This document shows positions 36,106-44,699 of a stretch of DNA of 64,000 bases, piece by piece. A program made the translations under genes and the position numbers. Below the pieces are notes generated by a model. The model was not told the DNA's origin. It saw nothing but the letters and a program-made list of their open reading frames with translations, and did no database searches. The DNA is from Thermoanaerobacter uzonensis DSM 18761 (GTDB lineage Bacteria > Bacillota > Thermoanaerobacteria > Thermoanaerobacterales > Thermoanaerobacteraceae): contig NZ_FQUR01000009.1 in the NCBI RefSeq assembly GCF_900129115.1, positions 1-64,000 of the forward strand, written 5' to 3'. Each line of letters starts with the position of its first letter. Positions within the stretch are counted from its first letter, which is position 1.

Positions 36106-37100
36106 AACTCCCCCTCCAAAACTTCTTTATTTATGACCCCATCAGGAATTTCTCCTCTCAAGACTTTTTCTACATCGGAAACAACCTTATCCCCCATACC
36201 TCTTAAGCATTCGTAAGTGTAGGCAGATGTGTGGGGTGTGATTATAACATTGTCAAAGGCTAATAGGGGGTGATTCTCATCAATGGGCTCACCTTCTACT
36301 ACGTCCAATCCTACTCCTGCAACTTTTTCTTCTTTCAGTGCTTTTACCAAAGCTTCTGTATCTATAAGTTCACCTCTTGCAGTGTTAACAATAAAAACAT
36401 TTTTCTTCATCATAGAAAATTCTTTATGAGACAGCATGTGATAATTTTTTTCATTGAGTGAGGCATTTAATGAAATAATGTCAGAAGTTTGTAAAAGTTC
36501 TTCTAAAGAAACAGGCTGTGCTCCTCTTTTTTGTATCTCCTCTTCTGAAAGATTAGGGTCATATGCTATAACTTTTGCCCCAAAGCCATATTTTAATATT
36601 TCTGCAACTCTACTTCCAATATTCCCAATACCTATTATTCCTGCAACTTTATCTTTTATCTCATACCCCATGAAACTGGCTCTTTCCTGCCATTTGCCTT
36701 CTCTAACTTTTAAAGAAGCTTCTCTTACTTTTCTCATTACATCTAAAAGAAGGGCAATTGCATTTTCTGCCACTGCTTCTCTTTCTACAATTCCAGCAAC
36801 TTTTGTGACAAGAGTACCTTTTTCTGTAGCGCTTTTTATGTCTATAGCATCATATCCTATGCCATGGCGGGTTATTAAAAGAGTCTTGTCTTTGTATTCA
36901 AAAAATTCTCTGTCGTAATAAGGCTTTACACTGGCAATGATTATAGAATAGCCCATTAATTTTTCTGCTAAAGCCTTCCCCCTCATGTCATGAGGAAGTT
37001 CAAATCTTTCCACTTCCCCCAATGCTTTTAACCTCTCAATATGGTCAGGAAAATGTTTGCCAAAACTGCTAGAGTTGACAATCGCAATTTTTACACTCAT
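36090..37100 (-). CDS. D-isomer-specific 2-hydroxyacid dehydrogenase
   Basis: This 336-residue NAD-dependent dehydrogenase has the Rossmann motif GIIGIGNIGSRVAEIL (about residues 150-165), VNTARGELIDTEALVKAL, DVVEGEPIDENHPL and the catalytic-His region VIITPHTSAYTYE. It sits between uxaE and gntK, which suggests it acts on a keto/hydroxy sugar acid such as 2-ketogluconate (giving gluconate for GntK) rather than glyoxylate; this is inference from position. ATG 37100 follows GAAAGGAAG. Confidence 0.85.
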   Translation of the reverse strand: MSVKIAIVNSSSFGKHFPDHIERLKALGEVERFELPHDMRGKALAEKLMGYSIIIASVKPYYDREFFEYKDKTLLITRHGIGYDAIDIKSATEKGTLVTKVAGIVEREAVAENAIALLLDVMRKVREASLKVREGKWQERASFMGYEIKDKVAGIIGIGNIGSRVAEILKYGFGAKVIAYDPNLSEEEIQKRGAQPVSLEELLQTSDIISLNASLNEKNYHMLSHKEFSMMKKNVFIVNTARGELIDTEALVKALKEEKVAGVGLDVVEGEPIDENHPLLAFDNVIITPHTSAYTYECLRGMGDKVVSDVEKVLRGEIPDGVINKEVLEGELWRKD

Positions 37101-37116
37101 TTTTATCTTCCTTTCT

Positions 37117-38568
37117 TCATATGTTAAATATTTCTTTCAAGTGATTTTTAATGTTTTTACTCACAAACTCGTAATGTTCTTCTTCATACTTATTCAAAAC
37201 TTCATATATTTCTTTTCTTCTTTCATCGAGTAAAACTCCATAGGAAATGTGGAAAAGCTGTTTAATTTCAGGTTTCGAAAGAATTTGCGAATCCTCTGTT
37301 TGGATTGTTTGTGGAAAATCATCTCTATCAATTAAGACTTTGTAAGCCTTTTTACTCTCTTCTAAATTATCTAAAGCAATTTTATAGAGGTCATTAAAAA
37401 GGTCTTTATCCTTTTCAAAAATGAGGCTTATCGCTTGAAGCCAGCTTGTGCCAGAAGTTTTAATATGAAAATTTCCTTCAGTAATTTCATTAAATATTTT
37501 GTAAATACTAAATTTGTCACTTCCAGAGTGAAGACTTAACTTGTACCCTCCTAATTCTTTAGTAAGAAAATAATGCTTTTTAAGTTCTGATGTAAACTTC
37601 TTTATGTCTCCTTTGTAGTCTATCGCCTTTTGAAATTCCCCAGGAAATTTGGGTGCCAAACTCCAAAAGTCTATCCCTTTTCTATGCAAATATTCAACCA
37701 CAAATATGTGGTCTTCTACTGTAGTATCCTTCTCTCCCTCATCTATTGAAATTTCTAAATCGAAATGCTGCAATCTGTCCTTCAGAATACCATATACTTT
37801 TTCTACAAACTTCATAGCTTTTTCATAAGTGAGAGCAGATTTGTACAATTCATCTTCAGAAACTACAAAGTCTTCGTCGGTAGAAATACTGAATTTTTTA
37901 CCTTTATACCTGTCAATTATTTCCCTACTTTGTGAAGATAAACTTTGGGCCTTTTCTTTTAATTGAGACTCTGGCATATCTGAAATTTTCACTAATAAAT
38001 CACTTAAATCTAGAGTGTACATTGTGTAGCCTGCATCAATTGCTTCCATCAAATATTTTTCGTCTTTTATGTGGTCGGCATCTGCTCCAAATCCTCCTGC
38101 GTATCCTGCTTCTAAAACGCCTAAAATAGCTTTTAGTAATACATCTTTAAAATCTCTATTAGTTTTTACAAGTTCTCTTGGAGATTGTTGAGCTAACACA
38201 GGAAAAATATCATAATTTTTTAAAACTTTTATATGAGCTGGTGTCACAAGTCCCAACCTGTCCCCCGTGCCAAATGAGGTTTTTTCTTTGCAAGTCACTG
38301 GAGAAATACCAAAATTATCTTTTAATATTAAGTAGTTTTCGTAAGTTAAAGGATAAAGATTGAGATAAAAACCTAGCTCTTCTACATATTTATCTTCAAG
38401 AAAATGAGGGGAAGATAATTTAAAATTTCCATTTGTCAAAAATCCTATTTTCTTGTCGCTATCTTTTTTAGCTACAAAAATATAAACATCCTCTTTTAAT
38501 CTTCTGAAGGAGTCAGGATATAAAAGAAAAGAGTTTTTTAACAAATAATTAGAAAGTTCCTCTTTCAT
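37117..38568 (-). CDS. uxaE: Tagaturonate epimerase
   Basis: This 483-residue protein matches the UxaE family first characterised from Thermotoga maritima (TM0440), which epimerises D-tagaturonate to D-fructuronate. Visible family features are FGTGDRLGLVTPAHIKVLK, PVLAQQSPRELVKTNR, GGFGADADHIKD, and SLHSGSDKFSIYKIF. The gene replaces the altronate branch of E. coli: galacturonate goes through tagaturonate to fructuronate and mannonate. It sits directly after the DeoR gene and ahead of the dehydrogenase, gntK and gnd, an order similar to Thermotoga. Confidence 0.88.
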   Translation of the reverse strand: MKEELSNYLLKNSFLLYPDSFRRLKEDVYIFVAKKDSDKKIGFLTNGNFKLSSPHFLEDKYVEELGFYLNLYPLTYENYLILKDNFGISPVTCKEKTSFGTGDRLGLVTPAHIKVLKNYDIFPVLAQQSPRELVKTNRDFKDVLLKAILGVLEAGYAGGFGADADHIKDEKYLMEAIDAGYTMYTLDLSDLLVKISDMPESQLKEKAQSLSSQSREIIDRYKGKKFSISTDEDFVVSEDELYKSALTYEKAMKFVEKVYGILKDRLQHFDLEISIDEGEKDTTVEDHIFVVEYLHRKGIDFWSLAPKFPGEFQKAIDYKGDIKKFTSELKKHYFLTKELGGYKLSLHSGSDKFSIYKIFNEITEGNFHIKTSGTSWLQAISLIFEKDKDLFNDLYKIALDNLEESKKAYKVLIDRDDFPQTIQTEDSQILSKPEIKQLFHISYGVLLDERRKEIYEVLNKYEEEHYEFVSKNIKNHLKEIFNI

Positions 38569-38599
38569 GTTCCATTACCCCTTTTTTATTTTTTTGCAA

Positions 38600-39355
38600 C
38601 TACACAACCTCAATCTCTACATAATTTTTTAACTCTTCCACTATTTCATTGTTCTGATCTCCAGAAGTTATTATTTTCTCAATCTCTTCAAAAGTAGCAA
38701 AAGATACCATTGCAACTTTTCCAAATTTGCTGCTATCTGCTACAACAATTACTCTGCTGGCGGACTTTATCATGGCTTTTTTCGCTTCCGCTTCAAAAAT
38801 ATCAGAGGTGGTAAGCCCTTTTTCCAATGAAATTCCACCTGTCCCTAAAAATAATATATCGATGTTGTATTTACCTATACAATTTAAGGTTTCAAACCCT
38901 ACCATTGAATGATTATCATGCTTTAATTTGCCACCAGTAATAAAAAGATTGATGTCAGGATTGTTGGCTAATTCTGTAGCAATGTTTAATGCATTCGTCA
39001 CCACCGTTATGCCTTTGAAATTTCTGATGGCACGGGCTATGTGATATGTGGTAGAACCGGCATCTAAAAATATGACATTGCCTTCTTGTATTTCTGCCAC
39101 AGCCCTTGCTGCTATTTTTTGTTTTTCTTCTATATGCTCTTTAAATCTTTTAACAAGGGGAGGTATAATTATATTTTCTTTCAATACTGCTCCTCCATAG
39201 TTTCTTTCTACTAGCCCCTGTCTTTCCAACTCTTCCAAGTCTCTTCTTATTGTCTCATCAGAAACATTAAACATCTCACAGAGTTCGGATACTTTAACAG
39301 CTTTTTTCTTTAAAATGATTTCTTTAATTTTATCTCTTCTAGTTGAAACAAGCAT
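38600..39355 (-). CDS. DeoR-family transcriptional regulator
   Basis: This 251-residue protein has the DeoR/GlpR N-terminal helix-turn-helix (TRRDKIKEIILKKKAVKVSELCEMFNVSDETIRRDLEEL, residues 4-43) and the C-terminal sugar-phosphate sensor domain (GNVIFLDAGSTTYHIARAI, VVTNALNIATEL, GTGGISLEKGLTTSD, VVADSSKFG). It leads the uxaE-gnd operon with a 31-bp gap, so it probably responds to a phosphorylated intermediate such as 6-phosphogluconate or KDPG. The start is ATG 39355 with GGAGAGGATG upstream. The binding site was not identified. Confidence 0.92.
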   Translation of the reverse strand: MLVSTRRDKIKEIILKKKAVKVSELCEMFNVSDETIRRDLEELERQGLVERNYGGAVLKENIIIPPLVKRFKEHIEEKQKIAARAVAEIQEGNVIFLDAGSTTYHIARAIRNFKGITVVTNALNIATELANNPDINLFITGGKLKHDNHSMVGFETLNCIGKYNIDILFLGTGGISLEKGLTTSDIFEAEAKKAMIKSASRVIVVADSSKFGKVAMVSFATFEEIEKIITSGDQNNEIVEELKNYVEIEVV

Positions 39356-39481
39356 TTACATCCTCTCCTACACTTATTAGTCATTCTTATTTTTACCATA
39401 AAATAAATAAGTCAACAACTTTACTGGATATAATTTAAAATACACATTTTATTTGTGGATTCTATTGCTTTTATTATATTA

Positions 39482-39506
39482 ATTCTACACAAACCCAAAA
39501 AATCCT
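39482..39506 (-). promoter_or_regulatory. Sigma-H-like promoter element 4 (deoR-uxaE-gnd operon)
   Basis: On minus this reads AGGATTT, 11 bases, GTAGAAT, then TAATATAATAA. It is the fourth copy of the element, 127 bp ahead of the DeoR start. The similarity to copy 3 extends upstream through the T/A-rich flank. Confidence 0.65.
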
Positions 39507-39558
39507 TCTTGGTTTTAAAAATTTTTTCTTGGTTTTTATGGAATTTATGGAATTGGAA

Positions 39559-39584
39559 AAAGGAACCCATAAAAGGATTCCTTT
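39559..39584 (-). terminator. Terminator after the 39591 dehydrogenase
   Basis: AAAGGAACCC (39559-39568) pairs, with one mismatch, with GGATTCCTTT (39575-39584); on minus the stem runs into TTTTTCC. It ends the single-gene transcript from 40725. Confidence 0.7.
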
Positions 39585-39590
39585 AAATTA

Positions 39591-40562
39591 TTATTTATTC
39601 AATACATCTTTATTTACTAAAGTGCGAGGCACTCTTCCTTCTATTACATCAATTATGTTTTGAGCCACAAGTATTGACATGTCTCTTCGCGCTTCTTCTG
39701 TTGCACTTCCTATATGAGGAAGCATTACGACATTGTCAAGCTGTGCTAATTCTTCTTCAAACATGGGCTCTCTTTCGTATACGTCTAATCCTGCTGCATA
39801 TATGTCTTTGTTTTTTAACGCTTTTACAAGGGCTTTTTCGTCTACAACAGGACCTCTTCCTGTATTTATCAATATGGCAGACTTTTTCATCAATTTTAAT
39901 TCTTTTTCTCCAATCAAATGTCTTGTTTCAGGAGTTAATGGCACGTGTATGGAAACAAAATCAGATTCTTTTAGCAAAGTATCCAAGTCTACATATTGAG
40001 CTCCTGTCTCTTCTTCAAACTCTTTTTTAGGACTTCGTGCAGTGTACAAAATCTTCATGTCGAAGCCCTTTGCCATTTTAGCAAAAGCTTGTCCTATGCG
40101 GCCTGCACCTATTATTCCTAATGTCTTGCCTGTTACGCCTTTTCCTAAGAAAAGCATTGGCGCCCAACCTTGGAATTTTCCTGCTCTCATAAATTTATCA
40201 GATTCTACCACTCTTCTTGCAGTTGCAAAAAGAAGAGCCCAAGCCAGTTCCGCAGTAGCGTTTGTTAACACATCTGGAGTGTTTGTTATGTACACTCCTC
40301 TTATTGTAGCTTCTTCTAAATCTATATTGTCAAATCCTACAGCATAATTTGCAACAACTTTCACATCTTTTGCAGCTTCAAAAAACTCTTTGTCTACTTT
40401 GTCTGTAAGCTGTGTGATTACAGCATTTTTGCCCTGTATTTTTTCAAGTAACTCTTCTTTTGTAAGCATTCTGTCGTAAGGACTTACTTCTACCTCGCAA
40501 TACTTTCTCAAAAGATTAAGTCCTTCTTCAGGAATAGCTCTTGTCACAAAGACTTTAAACAT
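39591..40562 (-). CDS. Glyoxylate/hydroxypyruvate-type D-2-hydroxyacid dehydrogenase
   Basis: This 323-residue cytosolic NAD(P)H dehydrogenase has the Rossmann loop GIIGAGRIGQAFAKMAKG (about residues 150-167) and the catalytic set Arg in NTGRGPVVDEKALVKAL, Glu in DVYEREPMFEEEL and His in LPHIGSATEEARRDM. It is of the GyaR glyoxylate reductase type, different from the 36090 paralogue. ATG 40562 is chosen (GAGGAG eight bases upstream); the GTG at 40571 overlaps that site. It appears to be transcribed alone, behind a long leader with a mini-ORF and alternative hairpins. Confidence 0.88.
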   Translation of the reverse strand: MFKVFVTRAIPEEGLNLLRKYCEVEVSPYDRMLTKEELLEKIQGKNAVITQLTDKVDKEFFEAAKDVKVVANYAVGFDNIDLEEATIRGVYITNTPDVLTNATAELAWALLFATARRVVESDKFMRAGKFQGWAPMLFLGKGVTGKTLGIIGAGRIGQAFAKMAKGFDMKILYTARSPKKEFEEETGAQYVDLDTLLKESDFVSIHVPLTPETRHLIGEKELKLMKKSAILINTGRGPVVDEKALVKALKNKDIYAAGLDVYEREPMFEEELAQLDNVVMLPHIGSATEEARRDMSILVAQNIIDVIEGRVPRTLVNKDVLNK

Positions 40563-40617
40563 TGGTATCACTCCTCTAATTAAAATATGTTAATCAATAC
40601 CAAAAATATTGGTATTG
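40561..40617 (-). promoter_or_regulatory. Possible translational attenuator at the 40562 start
   Basis: In the leader RNA, CAATACCAA (40617-40609) pairs perfectly with TTGGTATTG (40603-40595). The sequence ATACCAAT occurs a second time at 40568-40561, covering the start codon. The TTGGTAT arm can therefore pair either with the upstream copy, leaving the start open, or with the start codon itself, closing it. Confidence 0.5.
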
Positions 40618-40629
40618 TCAAAAACGAAA

Positions 40630-40689
40630 TCAAGTTTGTAACAAACACCAAACCTCTACAAGTATTTCAACCATTTTTGATATGACCAT
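40630..40689 (-). CDS. Putative 19-residue leader peptide
   Basis: On minus, GAGGTGG stands six bases before an ATG at 40689 that opens MVISKMVEILVEVWCLLQT and stops at 40630, 13 bases before the first hairpin arm. It follows a TATAAT box at 40725-40720 by about 30 bases. Position and ribosome site fit a leader peptide; coding was judged from the sequence alone and could be chance. Confidence 0.4.
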   Translation of the reverse strand: MVISKMVEILVEVWCLLQT

Positions 40690-40719
40690 TTTATTCCACC
40701 TCAATTGCCTTTACTTTTG

Positions 40720-40725
40720 ATTATA
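40720..40725 (-). promoter_or_regulatory. Extended -10 promoter of the 39591-40562 gene
   Basis: On minus the sequence is TATGGTATAAT, an extended -10 (TGG-TATAAT); the -35 region is AT-rich and poor. A transcript from here would carry about 150 nt of leader. Confidence 0.5.
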
Positions 40726-40759
40726 CCATAAATTTTAACTTTATATAATTAAAAGCAAA

Positions 40760-40782
40760 AGCTCAACCGCTGTGGTTGAGCT
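40760..40782 (-). terminator. Terminator of the LacI-Gfo/Idh-TIM operon
   Basis: AGCTCAACC (40760-40768) pairs with GGTTGAGCT (40774-40782); on minus it is followed by TTTGCTTTT. It lies 10 bp after the stop at 40792. The same stem sequence is used at 46668-46688. Confidence 0.85.
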
Positions 40783-40791
40783 CTTTTGTTT

Positions 40792-41721
40792 CTACTTTAC
40801 AAATTGGCTTAAATGTTTTAATCCTAAAAGAAGCCCTTCTTTTACTTTTTCTTCACTGCCTTCATATAGAGGGTCTTCATGTTCTATGCTTATTACCCCA
40901 TCATATCCATTGTCTTTTAGCGCCTTTATAAACTTGCCCCAATCTACATTTCCCATACCTGGCATTCGGTATCTCCAGTATCCAAACTCTCCATGCGTTC
41001 CTGTGTAAAGCTGTCTGTTGAAAACTCCATATCGCTTAAATTTATCCTCAAACACTTCTGTGTCTTTTGCGTGTACATGAAATATTCTATCTTTAAACTC
41101 TGGTATCACATCTATATAGTCTATAAACTGCCAAACAAGATGGGAAGGGTCAAGATTTAAACCAAAGTTTTTAGAAGGTATCCTTCTAAACATCTCCTCC
41201 CAAAGCTCTGGTGTAAAAGATATAGTTCCTGGAAGGCCAGGTACCTGCCATCCTTCCATAGGGCAATTTTCGATTATAATTTTTATTCCTTTGTCTTCCG
41301 CATAGCTTATTATATCAGTAAAAACTCTTTCAAATTCATCAAAATTGTCTTTTATGCTCTTTTCAATGTTTCTCCCTACAAAAGTCCCCACCATGTCAGT
41401 CCCAAGCATCTGTGCCGCATCAATGCACTTTTTTAAGTGATTGTTTATAAACTTTCTCTTTTCTGGGTCTCTGTCAAGGTTGTTGTCATAATATGCAAGA
41501 GATGAAATTGTGAGCCCGTACTCCTTAAAATATTTTTTTATTTCTTCCGCCTCTTCAGGTGTGAGATTTTCTACATCTATGTCACTTGCAGAATAATCCC
41601 TTGTATTGTCTTTAGGCCAGCAGGCAATTTCCAGTGATTTAAACCCATTTTCACTTGCCCACTTAGCCTTTTCTTTAAGAGGCATATTCCCAAGACATAC
41701 TGTTAAAAATCCTAAATACAT
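40792..41721 (-). CDS. Sugar-phosphate isomerase/epimerase-like TIM barrel, unknown substrate
   Basis: This 309-residue soluble protein has the xylose-isomerase-like fold (AP endonuclease 2 superfamily): GFKSLEIACWP, IKIIIENCPMEGW with a metal-ligand Glu, NFGLNLDPSHLVWQ, RIFHVHAKDTEVF with metal-ligand His, and GVISIEHEDPLYEG with the final Glu. All four metal positions of the family appear intact, so it should be active. It ends a five-gene LacI operon and begins one base after its smaller relative. The reaction is not known; sugar isomerisation or epimerisation of a keto-sugar is the working guess. Confidence 0.85.
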   Translation of the reverse strand: MYLGFLTVCLGNMPLKEKAKWASENGFKSLEIACWPKDNTRDYSASDIDVENLTPEEAEEIKKYFKEYGLTISSLAYYDNNLDRDPEKRKFINNHLKKCIDAAQMLGTDMVGTFVGRNIEKSIKDNFDEFERVFTDIISYAEDKGIKIIIENCPMEGWQVPGLPGTISFTPELWEEMFRRIPSKNFGLNLDPSHLVWQFIDYIDVIPEFKDRIFHVHAKDTEVFEDKFKRYGVFNRQLYTGTHGEFGYWRYRMPGMGNVDWGKFIKALKDNGYDGVISIEHEDPLYEGSEEKVKEGLLLGLKHLSQFVK

Positions 41722-41722
41722 T

Positions 41723-42472
41723 TTACATTTCCTCCTCTAAAATCTTTTTTAAATTTTCAAAACTAATTTTCACACTTTCAATTGGAGGTCTTTTACACAC
41801 ATCCTGTTCAACAATTAACCATTTAACTCCATTTTCTTTTGCAATTTTTATTACTTCTTTAAAATTGATAATTCCATTTCCTATTTCAGTAAAAGACCTG
41901 TCCTCTTTATCCATGTCTTTTAAGTGAATTAAAGGTAGTCTATTGGAGAATTTTTTAAGATATTCTACCGCATCAACTCCCGCATATGTAACCCAATACG
42001 CATCGATTTCAGCTTTTACAAGCTCTTTATCTGTATTTTTGTAAAGTATATCAAGTCCATATTCTCCATCGTATATTTCAAATTCGTGATTGTGGTTGTG
42101 ATAGCAAAACTCAAGTCCCTTTTCCCTACACTTTTCACCTATTTTATTAAACAACTTTGCTGTTTCAATATAATCCTCTCTTGACTTGTACTCATTCCAC
42201 GGACAGACGATGTATTTATTACCTATTTCAAGGTTATAATCTATCACTTCCTCAAGATTGTTTTTAAGTAATTCTATTCCTACATGACTACCAGCAGCTT
42301 TTAATCCTAAATTATCAAGCGTTTTTCTTAATTCTGATGCTTTTAAACCGCCATATCCTGCAAACTCCACTCCTTCGTATCCTATTTCCGCAACCTTTTC
42401 AAGAGTACCTATAAAATCTTTTTGTGTCTCCTCTCTCAAAGTGTAAAGTTGAAGTGCTATAGGTATACTCAT
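41723..42472 (-). CDS. Second sugar-phosphate isomerase/epimerase-like TIM barrel
   Basis: This 249-residue protein belongs to the same superfamily, with VGYEGVEFAGYGG-like opening, LEFCYHNHNHEF, VKAEIDAYWVTYAG, LPLIHLKDMDKEDR and WLIVEQDVCKRPP near the end. The HNHNHEF and IHLKDMD segments carry the expected metal ligands. It resembles the short family whose members accompany Gfo/Idh dehydrogenases (YcjR/IolE-like sets). It lies between a Gfo/Idh gene and the larger TIM barrel in the LacI operon. Substrate unknown. Confidence 0.83.
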   Translation of the reverse strand: MSIPIALQLYTLREETQKDFIGTLEKVAEIGYEGVEFAGYGGLKASELRKTLDNLGLKAAGSHVGIELLKNNLEEVIDYNLEIGNKYIVCPWNEYKSREDYIETAKLFNKIGEKCREKGLEFCYHNHNHEFEIYDGEYGLDILYKNTDKELVKAEIDAYWVTYAGVDAVEYLKKFSNRLPLIHLKDMDKEDRSFTEIGNGIINFKEVIKIAKENGVKWLIVEQDVCKRPPIESVKISFENLKKILEEEM

Positions 42473-42489
42473 TTTAATTTTTTCCCCCT

Positions 42490-43539
42490 TTAACCTAAAA
42501 CTATTTCCTTACCTTTTTCAGCTGATTCATAGGCACCTCCTATTATTTCCATGAGTTTTGCCCCTTCTTCAGCAGAAGCCAAAGGCTCTTTGTCATTTTT
42601 TATACAGTTAACAAAATGTTCAAATTCATTTAAAGGCGATTTTGGATAATTGGTGTCGGGAACTATGTCAATCAATGTATCAATAATTTCCGAAAATACT
42701 TTAAGCTGTCCGTTTTTAAACCATATGCCACCTTTATCACCTAAAATTTCATAGTAATTGTAATCTCCCTCAATGTTGGAAGCCCAGCTGAATTCAAAGT
42801 CAATTGTGGCACCATTTTTAAGCCTTACAAAGCCTACTGCCATATCCTCCACATCGTAAATTCCATCCCCGCTTTTTGCATAATTCCAGCTGTTTAAACT
42901 GTTGCTATTTGAAAACTTAGAATAAGTAGCTGATGACACAGATTGCACCTCTGGGTATCCCATGAAATACAAGACTAAGTCTAAAAAATGTACTCCCAGG
43001 TCAATTAGAGGGCCTCCTCCAGACAATTTCTTATTTGTAAACCATCCGCCTTTTCCAGGAATACCTCTCCTTCTCCTCCAGCCAGTCTTTACATGGTATA
43101 TTTCGCCTATATACCCTTCCTCTATATATCTTTTTACAAAGAAAGATTCATTTGTAAACCTATTATTTAATCCTATCATAAACTTCCTTTTGTATTTATT
43201 TTTTGATTCAATGACCTCATAAGCTTCTTTTGCATTTAGAGTTATAGGTTTTTCACAATGCACATGAATTCCCTTTTCCATCGCTTTTATAGAAATAGGC
43301 GCATGTAAATAATTAGGAGTACATACGCTTATAAGGTCTAGTTTTTCTCTTGCAAACATTTCTTCATAATCTGTATAAACATGAGGTATATTGTACTTTT
43401 CCGCTAATCTTTTTGCAGCCTCTATATCCGGATCAGATATGGCTACAATTTCAACATCTTCTACTTTTGAATAACCATTTAAGTGTTTGTAATCAGCAAC
43501 TGACCCTGCACCAACACATGCATATTTAAGTTTTCCCAT
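42490..43539 (-). CDS. Gfo/Idh/MocA-family dehydrogenase (second of pair)
   Basis: This 349-residue NAD(P)-dependent oxidoreductase has an N-terminal Rossmann domain (ACVGAGSVADYKHLNGY), the CEKPITLNAKEAYEV motif with the family lysine, and GGPLIDLGVHFLDLVLYFMG carrying the Asp/His pair of the active site. Related enzymes oxidise or reduce one hydroxyl of sugars, inositols or glycosides. It shares its operon with a sister dehydrogenase (43554), which suggests an oxidation and re-reduction pair. ATG 43539 is followed by a normal length. Confidence 0.87.
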   Translation of the reverse strand: MGKLKYACVGAGSVADYKHLNGYSKVEDVEIVAISDPDIEAAKRLAEKYNIPHVYTDYEEMFAREKLDLISVCTPNYLHAPISIKAMEKGIHVHCEKPITLNAKEAYEVIESKNKYKRKFMIGLNNRFTNESFFVKRYIEEGYIGEIYHVKTGWRRRRGIPGKGGWFTNKKLSGGGPLIDLGVHFLDLVLYFMGYPEVQSVSSATYSKFSNSNSLNSWNYAKSGDGIYDVEDMAVGFVRLKNGATIDFEFSWASNIEGDYNYYEILGDKGGIWFKNGQLKVFSEIIDTLIDIVPDTNYPKSPLNEFEHFVNCIKNDKEPLASAEEGAKLMEIIGGAYESAEKGKEIVLG

Positions 43540-43553
43540 ACAAAAGCCTCCAT

Positions 43554-44642
43554 TTACCTGTTAAAATATACTGGTTCTCCTGTTTTCGCAGATGTATAAA
43601 TAGCCTCTAGTATCTCAGTTACTACAAGAGCTTCTTCTGGCTTTACAACCGGCTCTGTATCGTTTATGATGCAATCAATCCAAGCTTTTGCTTCTAAAAA
43701 TCCTGGGTCATCTGATTTACCTTCATAGAAATCTACTCCACCTACATCAGTAGAAACTTTAGTTGTATAAAGCTTTCCAAATTTCTCTCCATTTATGCGA
43801 AGTCCATCTCTCATGTCAGCTCCGCCTTCTGTTCCACACAAAGTGGTCATAGCCTCGCCAACCTCTAAAGTATTTAAAGCCCAACTGGACTCTAATATAA
43901 TGGTAGCTCCATTCTCCATTACTATAAATCCAAAAGCTGAATCTTCAACTGTGAACTTTTCAGGATCCCATGGCCCCCAAGCATTCGCAGCATTTGCTCT
44001 TTTGCCTAATTTATAGTAGGCGCTTCCCATTACAACTTTAGGCTTATAGTTATTCATCATCCACAATGTCAAATCAAGGGCATGTGTTCCTATATCGATT
44101 AAAGGCCCACCACCTTGCTCTTCTTCATTCAAGAAAACACCCCATGTAGGTACCGCGCGGCGACGTATAGCATGAGCCTTAGCAAAATATATTTCTCCTA
44201 GTTCACCATTTTGACAAATTTTATGTAAATATTGAGAATCTGGTCTAAATCGATTTTGATACCCTATAGTGAGTTTCTTACCTGTTTTCTTATATGCTTC
44301 CACCATTCTTCTGGCATCTGCAGCAGTCTTAGCCATAGGCTTCTCACACATTACATGTTTTCCTGCATAAAGAGCATCAACAGTTATGTCTGCATGAGAC
44401 TTGTTGGGAGTTAAGACATGAACCACATCTATCGTTTTATCTTCAAGAAGTTTTTTGTAATCCGTATATACTTTCGCGTCTTTTGTACCATATTCTTTTG
44501 CCGCTTTTTGAGCCCTCTCTTCTATGATGTCACAAAAGGCCACCATTTCAACATTGTCTAGTTTTGCCAAAGAGGGCATGTGTTTGCCAAAAGCAATTCC
44601 TCCACAACCTATAATTCCTACTCTAAGTTTTTCTTTTACCAT
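43554..44642 (-). CDS. Gfo/Idh/MocA-family dehydrogenase (first of pair)
   Basis: This 362-residue enzyme has VGIIGCGGIAFGKHMPSLAKL at the nucleotide site, HVMCEKPMAKTAADARRM with the conserved Lys, and GGPLIDIGTHALDLTLWMMNN with the catalytic Asp and His. It is about the same size as its neighbour at 42490 but clearly divergent, so not a recent duplicate. It follows the LacI gene by 57 bp and likely begins the catabolic part of the operon. Substrate unknown; glucoside 3-dehydrogenases of this family work with TIM-barrel partners. Confidence 0.87.
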   Translation of the reverse strand: MVKEKLRVGIIGCGGIAFGKHMPSLAKLDNVEMVAFCDIIEERAQKAAKEYGTKDAKVYTDYKKLLEDKTIDVVHVLTPNKSHADITVDALYAGKHVMCEKPMAKTAADARRMVEAYKKTGKKLTIGYQNRFRPDSQYLHKICQNGELGEIYFAKAHAIRRRAVPTWGVFLNEEEQGGGPLIDIGTHALDLTLWMMNNYKPKVVMGSAYYKLGKRANAANAWGPWDPEKFTVEDSAFGFIVMENGATIILESSWALNTLEVGEAMTTLCGTEGGADMRDGLRINGEKFGKLYTTKVSTDVGGVDFYEGKSDDPGFLEAKAWIDCIINDTEPVVKPEEALVVTEILEAIYTSAKTGEPVYFNR

Positions 44643-44699
44643 AAAAATTCCTCCCCTAATTATATTTAAATTTGTATTTTTAAGACAAAACTTTATTCT

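Noticed and set aside
40570..40790. Known riboswitch or T-box in the hydroxyacid dehydrogenase leader
   Set aside because: No T-box motif or recognised aptamer core was seen; only the repeated ATACCAAT hairpins and a mini-ORF.
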